A DNA stretch of 15,031 nucleotides from an uncultured Collinsella sp. (GTDB lineage Bacteria; Actinomycetota; Coriobacteriia; Coriobacteriales; Coriobacteriaceae). This document shows, in pieces, positions 6,725 to 12,113 of the stretch. The translations under genes and the position numbers were made by a program. The stretch covers positions 1-15,031 of the forward strand of contig UQXA01000044.1 of NCBI GenBank assembly GCA_900544865.1, written 5' to 3'. Below the pieces are notes generated by a model. The model did no database searches and was not told the origin of the DNA. It worked only from the letters and a program-made list of their open reading frames with translations. Position 1 is the first letter of the stretch; each line of letters opens with the position of its first letter.

Positions 6725-8617
6725 ATGGAGATGGATGACAACAAACGTAGACGGAATATGATCCTCTACGTGCTCATCGCCTTCGTCGTCTACCTCGTGC
6801 TCTCGACCGTTCTGTTCCCCAACATCGGTCACACGCAGCAGATTACGAAGACCGATTACTCGACGTTTGTCAAAGCGCTCGATAAGAAGAGTGTCGACAA
6901 GGTCGAGTACAACACGGACGATTACTCGATTTATTACACCAAGAAGGGCGAGGACGAGAACATCGCCTATAAGACGACCGGTGTGCCGAACGATGCGGGC
7001 TTTACCGATCGCGTGCTTGAGTCTGGCGCTTCGCTGGAGTCGGTCGTTCCCGATAAAAACTCGGGTTTGATGACCTACTACCTGCTTACGCTCATCCTTC
7101 CCATGGCGATTTTCTTCCTCATCGGCTGGTGGCTCAACCGTCGCATGAAGAAGGCTATGGGCGATGACGGCCCGTCGATGAACTTTGGCGGCGGCGGTTT
7201 TGGCGGCGGCGGACTGGGTAAGTCCGGCGCGCGCGTGATCGCCTCCAAGGACGTGGGCGTGACCTTTAAGGACGTCGCCGGCCAGGAAGAGGCCAAGGAG
7301 TCTCTCAAGGAGGTCGTCGACTTTCTGGAGAAGCCGCAGCGCTACGAGGAGATCGGCGCCAAGCTGCCGCGCGGTGCTCTCCTTGTTGGCCCTCCGGGTA
7401 CCGGTAAGACCCTGCTTGCCAAGGCTGTTGCCGGCGAGGCCGGTGTTCCGTTCTTTAGCATTTCGGGCTCTGAGTTCGTTGAGATGTTTGTTGGTCGCGG
7501 CGCTGCAAAGGTTCGTGACCTGTTTAAGCAGGCCAAGGAAAAGGCCCCGTGTATCGTCTTTATCGATGAGATCGATACCATCGGTAAGAAGCGCGATGGC
7601 GGCGGCTTTAGCGGCAACGACGAGCGCGAGCAGACGCTCAATCAGTTGCTGACCGAGATGGATGGCTTCGATAACCACAAGGGTATCGTTGTCCTTGCCG
7701 CAACCAACCGCCCCGACAGTCTCGATCCGGCGCTGCTGCGCCCCGGTCGTTTTGACCGCCGCATTCCCGTCGAGTTGCCCGATCTGACCGGTCGTAAGAA
7801 CATCCTCGAGCTTCACGCCAAGAGTGTGAAGACCGAGCCGCCGATCGATCTGACCGCGATTGCCCGCGCCACGCCCGGTGCCTCGGGCGCCGACCTGGCC
7901 AATATCATCAACGAGGGCGCCCTGCGCGCCGTTCGCGAGGGTCGCAAGCGTGCAACCCAGGATGACTTCGAGGAGTCGGTGGAGGTCGTCATTGCCGGCC
8001 AACAGCGTAAGTCCACGGTGCTTTCCGACCATGAGAAGCAGGTCGTTTCCTACCACGAGATCGGTCATGCCATCGTCGCTGCCCGCCAAAAGGGTTCCGC
8101 GCCGGTTACCAAGATCACCATCGTGCCGCGCACGAGCGGTGCTCTGGGCTATACCATGCAGGTCGAGGAGGACGAGCGCTTCCTGACGACACGCCAGGAG
8201 GTCCTGGACAAGCTTGCCGTCTACTGCGGCGGCCGTGCGGCCGAGGAACTCATCTTTGGCGAGATGACGACCGGTGCCGCCAACGATATCGAACAGGCCA
8301 CCAAGCTCGCCCGCAACATGGTGACGCGCTTTGGTATGTCCGACGAGTTTGGCATGATGGCGCTCGGTACCGTGCAGAACGCGTATCTCAATCAGGACAC
8401 GTCGCTCACCTGCGCCCCCGGTACGGCCGAGCGTGTGGACGCGATTGTCGCTAAGCTGATTGAGGATGCGCACGATCGCGCCCTGCAGATCCTGAAGGAG
8501 AACAAGTTCAAGCTCCACGAGCTGGCTCGTTATCTGTACAAGAAGGAGACGATCACGGGCGAGGAGTTCATGAACCTCCTCACGCGCGAGAATCCGTTGA
8601 TGCCCAAGCAACAGTAA
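6725..8617 (+). CDS. ftsH: ATP-dependent zinc metalloprotease FtsH
   Basis: FtsH is a membrane-anchored hexameric AAA+ protease that degrades misfolded membrane proteins and short-lived regulators. It has 630 residues, full length for the family. There is one membrane segment near residues 13-29 and a second near 115-135 (LTLILPMAIFFLIGWWL), with the small extracytoplasmic domain between. A Gly-rich linker follows. The AAA domain has Walker A GPPGTGKT (222-229), Walker B FIDEID (Asp281/Glu282) and the second region of homology with NRPDSLDPALLRPGRFDRR. The protease zinc site is HEIGH (444-448), with the third ligand Asp521 in ANDIEQATKL. ATG 6725 is chosen because GGAG lies 9 nt upstream. ATG 6710 (five more residues) has no ribosome site. 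It is divergent from the cobalamin adenosyltransferase and ends in a strong terminator. Confidence 0.97.
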   Translation: MEMDDNKRRRNMILYVLIAFVVYLVLSTVLFPNIGHTQQITKTDYSTFVKALDKKSVDKVEYNTDDYSIYYTKKGEDENIAYKTTGVPNDAGFTDRVLESGASLESVVPDKNSGLMTYYLLTLILPMAIFFLIGWWLNRRMKKAMGDDGPSMNFGGGGFGGGGLGKSGARVIASKDVGVTFKDVAGQEEAKESLKEVVDFLEKPQRYEEIGAKLPRGALLVGPPGTGKTLLAKAVAGEAGVPFFSISGSEFVEMFVGRGAAKVRDLFKQAKEKAPCIVFIDEIDTIGKKRDGGGFSGNDEREQTLNQLLTEMDGFDNHKGIVVLAATNRPDSLDPALLRPGRFDRRIPVELPDLTGRKNILELHAKSVKTEPPIDLTAIARATPGASGADLANIINEGALRAVREGRKRATQDDFEESVEVVIAGQQRKSTVLSDHEKQVVSYHEIGHAIVAARQKGSAPVTKITIVPRTSGALGYTMQVEEDERFLTTRQEVLDKLAVYCGGRAAEELIFGEMTTGAANDIEQATKLARNMVTRFGMSDEFGMMALGTVQNAYLNQDTSLTCAPGTAERVDAIVAKLIEDAHDRALQILKENKFKLHELARYLYKKETITGEEFMNLLTRENPLMPKQQ

Positions 8618-8643
8618 AGCCGCGGTCGAGCCAGTAAACGTCG

Positions 8644-8681
8644 ACGCCCCATTTGAGCAGCTTTCTCAAATGGGGCGTTTT
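8644..8681 (+). terminator. Intrinsic terminator of ftsH
   Basis: A perfect 14-bp stem (ACGCCCCATTTGAG at 8644-8657 with its complement at 8665-8678) has the 7-nt loop CAGCTTT and runs into TTTT (8678-8681). It lies 27 bp after the ftsH stop and immediately before the DUF523 ribosome site. Confidence 0.88.
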
Positions 8682-8698
8682 GCTTGAGAGGGATGGAA

Positions 8699-9154
8699 AT
8701 GAAGATCGTGGTGAGCGCCTGCTTGATGGGCGAGAGCTGCAAGTATAACGGGCTTGACAACTATCATCGCGAGTTGGTCGAGGCCTGCGAGCGTACAGGG
8801 ACTGAGGTCCTCTTGGTGTGCCCTGAGGTCTTTGGCGGCCTGCCCACGCCGCGCAGGCCGTCCGAGATTGTGAACGGCGAGGTCCGTACCTGCGAGGGTA
8901 CCTCGGTCGATCGCGAGTTTCGCCTGGGCGCTCAACGTGCGCTCGACATGTGCGAGCAGGCGGGCGGGTCGGAAGAGATCGCCGCGTGCATCCTGCAGGA
9001 CCGTAGTCCCTCGTGCGGCGCGGGCCGCGTCTACGACGGCACCTTTAGCGGTACGCTCACCGCGGGCAACGGCGTCTTCGTCGACATGCTCTTGCGCCAC
9101 GGCTACCGTGTGATCCCGGCAAGCGAGTTCGACCCCAGCATGTTGGAACATTGA
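8699..9154 (+). CDS. DUF523 family protein
   Basis: This is a 151-residue conserved protein of unknown function. It shows the full set of DUF523 signatures: VSACLMGESCKYNG with two Cys at the N-terminus, CPEVFGGLPTPRRPSEI, an acidic/Arg segment (TSVDREFRLGAQRAL), and ILQDRSPSCGAGRVYDGTFSGTLTAGNGVF. The conserved cysteines suggest metal or cluster binding, but the family has no assigned reaction that I can state. ATG 8699 is chosen because AGAGGG ends 6 nt upstream. A TTG at 8684 would start next to the ftsH terminator tail. The gene appears to be transcribed separately from ftsH and is the last intact housekeeping gene before the islet of element remnants. Confidence 0.9.
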   Translation: MKIVVSACLMGESCKYNGLDNYHRELVEACERTGTEVLLVCPEVFGGLPTPRRPSEIVNGEVRTCEGTSVDREFRLGAQRALDMCEQAGGSEEIAACILQDRSPSCGAGRVYDGTFSGTLTAGNGVFVDMLLRHGYRVIPASEFDPSMLEH

Positions 9155-9266
9155 CCGCAGCACTCGAACCCAACACTTCCTCACGGGTGACCGTTTTGGC
9201 ATCATCCGTGAAGTTGATATTGAGTACGACCCGGTCATCAAAGACGAAGACCGAGTTGACAGGCAC
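9155..9266 (-). pseudogene. Remnant of a large serine recombinase (C-terminal piece)
   Basis: Read on the (-) strand, this stretch encodes VNSVFVFDDRVVLNINF followed by TDDAKTVTREEVLGSS. It resembles the conserved end of many large serine recombinases of integrative elements, with the form F-V-N-S-V-[FY]-[VL]-[FY]-D-D-[RK]-[LV]-V-L-x-[FI]-N-[FY], then K-T-[VI]-[ST] and G-S-[DS]. No catalytic N-terminal domain, start codon or natural stop is present. The frame runs on antisense into DUF523 and upstream into unrelated sequence, so this is debris and not a gene. The identification is from family memory of a short segment. Confidence 0.5.
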
Positions 9267-9364
9267 CGTACCCAGGCAGCCCCTCCCCGCGGCCATCGCG
9301 CAGGAACGCGCACACGGCCTTCCCGTCTCTTGCGCCCCTCCCGGAACTGTCCACATCAGTGTAG

Positions 9365-9595
9365 CCAATCCAGTCCGCCAAGGGCTGCAGCCCGGACAAC
9401 GCGGCGATAGAGGGCTTCTTCGGCTTGCTCAAGAAGGAGTTCTGGCACGGCAGGGACTGGTCGGACTGGACCCCCGCCCGCTTCATCGAGGAGCTGGTGG
9501 GCTGGATCGGTCGATACAATACGGAGAGGCGCAGCGATGCGCTCGGTGGCCGCACGCCGGCCGAGTTCCGCTCCGCGCTGGGAAGGGCCGCGTAA
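9365..9595 (+). pseudogene. IS3-family transposase OrfB, C-terminal remnant
   Basis: The 76 codons begin directly after an in-frame TAG (9362-9364) and end at TAA 9593-9595. They read SAKGCSPDNAAIEGFFGLL, then KKEFWHGRDW, then a tail with IGRYNTERRSDALGGRTPAE. This is the end of the DDE integrase domain in IS3/IS150-type transposases. The Glu of the DDE triad is in DNAAIEGFF, and the family-typical Y-N-x-x-R-x-x-x-L-G-G-x-[ST]-P follows. The two catalytic Asp residues, the OrfA part and a left inverted repeat are all missing. The reading frame is G+C-rich like the surrounding genome. Confidence 0.85.
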
Positions 9596-9650
9596 CGGTC
9601 CAAGAAATCGTCCGTAGTCCCCATTCTTGCCCCTTTGGGACAGCTTCTTG

Positions 9651-9670
9651 TTGGGGCGTGCCCGCCCCAA
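9651..9670. repeat. Short perfect hairpin downstream of the IS3 remnant
   Basis: TTGGGGCG (9651-9658) pairs with CGCCCCAA (9663-9670) around TGCC. It lies 56 bp after the transposase stop, near where an IS3 right end would be expected, but no matching left end exists in the window. It may instead be a terminator-like structure; there is no T-tract. Confidence 0.45.
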
Positions 9671-9703
9671 ACCCTGCTAGGAACGAGTACAGCAAACTGG
9701 AAT

Positions 9704-10039
9704 TTACTTTAATAAATATTTTTCAAACGCTTTATGATTATCAAAGTGGACTTCTCTAAAAAACAGAACTAACCAAATAATATAGGTTGGTATAGCTATA
9801 TATGGGGTTAAAAAGCAGGATAATAATGCTCCTGCCAACATTATAATAGCCCACATAAAGCACTGATTTCTTATATCACGAGAGATATAAGCTTTATCAT
9901 ACAATGCCTGTTCTTCTTTAGAAAACGAATTAAATCCCGAAACAAATTTTGTTGCTTTTTCCTTAAAAATCGCAAATAACACACCTATAAACAGAAATGG
10001 TATTACCAAAATTATACACGACCAAAATCCTATATTCAT
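9704..10039 (-). CDS. DUF3784-like small membrane protein
   Basis: This is a 111-residue predicted inner-membrane protein. Hydrophobic helices lie at about residues 4-25 (FWSCIILVIPFLFIGVLFAI) and in the second half (FMWAIIMLAGALLSCFL, AIPTYIIWLVLFF). The soluble motif FVSGFNSFSKEEQALYDKAYISRDI between them matches DUF3784, whose typical form is a [AS]-G-[YF]-N-[ST]-x-[ST]-K-E-E-x-x-x-[YF]-D core. Function is unknown. The start at 10039 has GGAGG 8 nt upstream. The gene is strikingly AT-rich, with codons such as ATA, AGA and TTT, unlike every neighbour. This points to recent acquisition from a low-G+C Firmicute-like donor. It lies between transposon debris and a hairpin-rich noncoding stretch. 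Confidence 0.82.
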   Translation of the reverse strand: MNIGFWSCIILVIPFLFIGVLFAIFKEKATKFVSGFNSFSKEEQALYDKAYISRDIRNQCFMWAIIMLAGALLSCFLTPYIAIPTYIIWLVLFFREVHFDNHKAFEKYLLK

Positions 10040-10136
10040 AATACATACCTCCGCTTTAAATACTTATTTGTTGAACTAAGCCGTGTATACTCTCCAATGA
10101 AAGAACGCCCTGATATAGCGAAATTTTGACGTTTTC

Positions 10137-10266
10137 CTGCGTACGTGCGTACACACTCCACAGGAATTCTAATGGGCCTGCCCCCTTAGCACGCGGACTT
10201 TGGAACAAAGACTAGTGTGTTACGCCTTGCCAGAGGTGTACAGGCTCCCGGTGCGCACGTACGCAG
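10137..10266. repeat. Inverted repeat pair flanking about 98 bp
   Basis: CTGCGTACGTGCG (10137-10149) has its exact reverse complement at 10254-10266. The match extends to 16 bp with one mismatch (10137-10152 with 10251-10266). The enclosed segment 10153-10250 has no recognisable gene. The arms could be ends of a degenerate mini-element or the stem of a large RNA structure. Confidence 0.55.
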
Positions 10267-10296
10267 CAATTGCCATCAACGCGCCATACAGGTGGC

Positions 10297-10325
10297 GATC
10301 AAGTTCGCACAAAGCGACCTTGATC
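10297..10325. repeat. Inverted repeat (hairpin)
   Basis: GATCAAGTTCGC (10297-10308) pairs with GCGACCTTGATC (10314-10325) around ACAAA, with 11 of 12 positions complementary. It lies immediately beyond the T-tract of the (-) strand terminator at 10331-10370. Confidence 0.55.
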
Positions 10326-10330
10326 CCGCA

Positions 10331-10370
10331 AACAAAAGGCAGGATACCATCACCACGATGATACCCTGCC
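10331..10370 (-). terminator. Intrinsic terminator on the minus strand (distal of two)
   Basis: On the (-) strand GGCAGGGTATCATC (10370-10357) pairs with GATGGTATCCTGCC (10351-10338) around a 5-nt loop. TTTTGTT follows (10337-10331). The two non-Watson-Crick positions are G-U wobbles in the (-) RNA but A-C mismatches in a (+) RNA, so the structure is directional. Confidence 0.75.
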
Positions 10371-10426
10371 TCTGTTCGTTCCTGTTTACCGTTCCGAGTA
10401 GTCCTTCCGCAGAAGTTCCTATAAAC

Positions 10427-10475
10427 AAAAAAACGTACCCGAACCATTTCTCGTAAAGAATCGGGTTCGAGTACG
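10427..10475 (-). terminator. Intrinsic terminator on the minus strand (proximal)
   Basis: On the (-) strand CGTACTCGAACC (10475-10464) pairs with GGTTCGGGTACG (10445-10434), with one internal mismatch and an 18-nt loop. Seven T follow directly (10433-10427). It lies about 70 bp after the stop of the alcohol dehydrogenase family gene and is its likely terminator. Confidence 0.78.
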
Positions 10476-10497
10476 AACTGAATGGTGGAGCAATATA

Positions 10498-10534
10498 AAC
10501 CACCACAAAGGTGCCTGTCCCCTTTGTGGTGGTT
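10498..10534. repeat. 14-bp perfect inverted repeat with GTCCCC core
   Basis: AACCACCACAAAGG (10498-10511) and its exact complement (10521-10534) enclose the loop TGCCTGTCC. It begins 12 bp after the alcohol dehydrogenase stop (minus strand). The GGTGCCTGTCCCC motif across loop and arm recalls the GGGGAC core of the palindrome at 6121-6150. It may be a dispersed REP-like palindrome or a 3'-end structure. Confidence 0.65.
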
Positions 10535-10545
10535 ATGGGTTAGAG

Positions 10546-11628
10546 CTAGAGCGTGTGGCCGTAGGCGTTGGCGGCCTTGATGGCGGCGGCGAACTTCTCG
10601 TCGGTGAAGGGCTCCGGGTTACCCTGCTTCCACTCGTTGGTGGCGTGGGCATACTCACACAGCGCCGGGATGTCCGCCTCGGTAAGGCCGACCTGTTCAA
10701 GCGTCACGGGCAGCCCCATCTGCTTGTTAAAGGCGGCGTAGTGCTCAAGGTTCTCGGTATCGCCCGTATAGGCAAACAGCACCAGTACGCCCAGGCTCAC
10801 GACCTCGCCGTGTAGGTAGGAGCCCTCGCGCGGAATGCTGCACGTGGCATTGTAGAACGCATGCGCCACGCTCGAGTTGTAGTAGTAATCGTTTTGGTTG
10901 GTCAGGTTGGAGACGTAGCCCGTGTTGACCACGATGTCGAGCGCGATTTGTTTGACGGCCTCGCTTGACAGGTTCTGGCGCACGTCCTCAAGACCCTGAA
11001 CGCCGTAGGTAAACAGCGGCTCGGAGCAGGTGTGGGCGAGTGCCAGGCCAAGGCCTGCCGTGTGCTCCAAGTTGCCGGCGCTCGTGGCGTACTCGACCTC
11101 GGGCTGCTTGGACAGGGCATCGCCCACGCCGGCCCAGAAGTACTCCGCCGGAGCTTCGGCGATGATCTTGGGGTTGATGAAGATGTGCGCCGGTCGGTTG
11201 GGGTACGAATAGCCCTCGAGCGAGCCGTCGTCGTTGTACACGACGGCAATGGCGGTCGCGGCGGAGCAGTTAGAACAGATCGTCGGGACGGTGAAGACGA
11301 TCTTCTTGAGCTCGATAGCTGCGGTCTTCACGGTGTCGAGCGCCTTGCCGCCGCCGCATGCGATAAGCACGTCAGCTTCCTGGCAGGCAGGGGAGTTCAC
11401 GACCTTGGCGATATTGGCACGCGTGCTGTTGGTGCCGTAGACGCGCGTCTCCAGAATCTCGACATTGGTACCTTCAAGCGCCGCCTCGATGCCCGGCAGC
11501 GCCGCAGCCAGGGCTCGCTTGCCGCCGATGATGGCGACCTTCTTCGCGCCGTACTCCGCCAGTGCGGCGGGTAGCTCGGTAAAGCAATCCTCGCCAACGG
11601 TGTAGTCGCTCATTCCAATCGTGCGCAT
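10546..11628 (-). CDS. Iron-containing alcohol dehydrogenase family protein (GldA/HcxA-like)
   Basis: This is a predicted NAD(P)-dependent metal oxidoreductase of 360 residues, the normal family length. An N-terminal Rossmann-like half contains KVAIIGGKRAL and the dinucleotide-binding GGGKALDTVK (residues 92-101), then FTVPTICSNCSAAT. The helical C-terminal half holds the metal ligands typical of the glycerol dehydrogenase branch: Asp170 (AGVGDALSK), His256 (VAHAFYN) and His273 (YLHGEVVSLG). The layout resembles glycerol dehydrogenase and the E. coli hydroxycarboxylate dehydrogenase HcxA/YbdH. The substrate (glycerol, a 2-oxo acid or another) cannot be fixed from sequence. The start at 11628 has AGAAGG 5 nt upstream. 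It is divergent from the ileS leader, and tandem (-) terminators lie downstream. Confidence 0.88.
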   Translation of the reverse strand: MRTIGMSDYTVGEDCFTELPAALAEYGAKKVAIIGGKRALAAALPGIEAALEGTNVEILETRVYGTNSTRANIAKVVNSPACQEADVLIACGGGKALDTVKTAAIELKKIVFTVPTICSNCSAATAIAVVYNDDGSLEGYSYPNRPAHIFINPKIIAEAPAEYFWAGVGDALSKQPEVEYATSAGNLEHTAGLGLALAHTCSEPLFTYGVQGLEDVRQNLSSEAVKQIALDIVVNTGYVSNLTNQNDYYYNSSVAHAFYNATCSIPREGSYLHGEVVSLGVLVLFAYTGDTENLEHYAAFNKQMGLPVTLEQVGLTEADIPALCEYAHATNEWKQGNPEPFTDEKFAAAIKAANAYGHTL

Positions 11629-11733
11629 AGGTGCCTTCTTTCGTTCGATAGAGTGCTTTCAGGTATTTTGCTCCTAGAGAAGGGCTGTAATAGCGAGAAA
11701 TTTCGAACGTATAAAACCAGTGTTGAGGGTTTT

Positions 11734-11761
11734 TTGCCGGCGCGGAACGTGCTAGCATACT
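11734..11761 (+). promoter_or_regulatory. Predicted promoter of the ileS T-box transcript
   Basis: TTGCCG (11734-11739) and CATACT (11756-11761) are 16 bp apart, each matching four of six consensus positions. They lie just upstream of the first T-box leader element. The start would fall near 11768. Confidence 0.5.
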
Positions 11762-11773
11762 CCGCAAAGCGTT

Positions 11774-12070
11774 GATGGGGACGAGTAGTCGGCCGTCCGC
11801 ATGCTACAGAGAGCGGGGAGTGCTGAGAACCCGTGCATGCGACCGATGAAAATCACCCCGGAGCTGCGGTCCCAACGGATGTGCCGTGCAGGTTCGTCTT
11901 AGTAGACATCGCCGAGATGGTCGTCGATACAGGCCAGCCGAGTAACGGATGCGAGCGCGCGATTACGCGGGCGAGGGCATCTAAGCTGGGTGGTTAAGCG
12001 AAGAGCTTTTGCGGGCGTACAGCTCGTTTTGTGGCGCTTCGTCCCAGCTTGTAGGGACGGGCGCTTTTTT
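11774..12070 (+). promoter_or_regulatory. T-box riboswitch (tRNA-Ile, transcriptional) of ileS
   Basis: The leader senses uncharged tRNA-Ile and lets transcription continue into ileS when charging is low. Stem I starts with GGGGACGAGTAG and includes the conserved AGAGAG. Its specifier loop reads GAAAATCA, giving an AUC isoleucine codon at 11852-11854. Stem III is GATGC (11948-11952) with GCATC (11977-11981). The T-box has UGGU at 11991-11994, complementary to the ACCA end of tRNA-Ile. The antiterminator forms when AAGCTGGG (11983-11990) pairs with CCCAGCTT (12043-12050), and AAGCG (11996-12000) with CGCTT (12035-12039). The competing terminator pairs GCGC-TT-CGTCCC (12034-12045) with GGGACG-G-GCGC (12054-12064), followed by six T (12065-12070). 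Confidence 0.94.
12034..12070 (+). terminator. T-box regulatory terminator upstream of ileS
   Basis: CGTCCC (12040-12045) pairs with GGGACG (12054-12059) and GCGC (12034-12037) with GCGC (12061-12064), with a small internal bulge. T6 at 12065-12070 follows. Its 5' arm is the same sequence used by the antiterminator, so the two folds exclude each other. Confidence 0.9.
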
Positions 12071-12113
12071 GGTGCCCAGAGGGCGTGCGCGCCCACGACA
12101 TGAAAGGGGTACC

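Larger units (their letters stand above)
10040..10545. other. Noncoding, hairpin-rich stretch between DUF3784 and the alcohol dehydrogenase gene
   Basis: I see no supported gene here. Short open frames on both strands (for example 10220-10447 minus) lack ribosome sites, family matches and sensible composition. The stretch instead contains at least five inverted repeats, listed separately or in findings: 10137-10266, 10297-10325, 10331-10370, 10427-10475 and 10498-10534. Base composition shifts from AT-rich at the left to genome-like at the right, so the edge of the acquired segment probably lies within it. Confidence 0.6.

Noticed and set aside
6554..8611. 685-codon open frame antisense to ftsH
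   Set aside because: It is a mirror of FtsH codon bias in high-G+C DNA. FtsH motifs on the (+) strand are complete.
9238..9624. 128-codon minus-strand open frame over the IS3 remnant
   Set aside because: It is antisense to the recognisable IS3 transposase end, and its sequence has no coherent domain.
10415..10426. 12-nt match to one arm of a yeast FRT site (TATAGGAACTTC on the minus strand)
   Set aside because: The second inverted arm and the 8-bp core are absent. It is most likely chance, and there is no sign of an engineered scar.
10220..10447. 75-codon open frame on the minus strand
   Set aside because: It crosses two hairpin terminators, has no ribosome site and matches no family I recognise.
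10040..10545. CRISPR array or group II intron domain V
   Set aside because: The repeats are inverted and different from each other, not direct with regular spacers. No 34-nt domain V pattern or reverse transcriptase is present.
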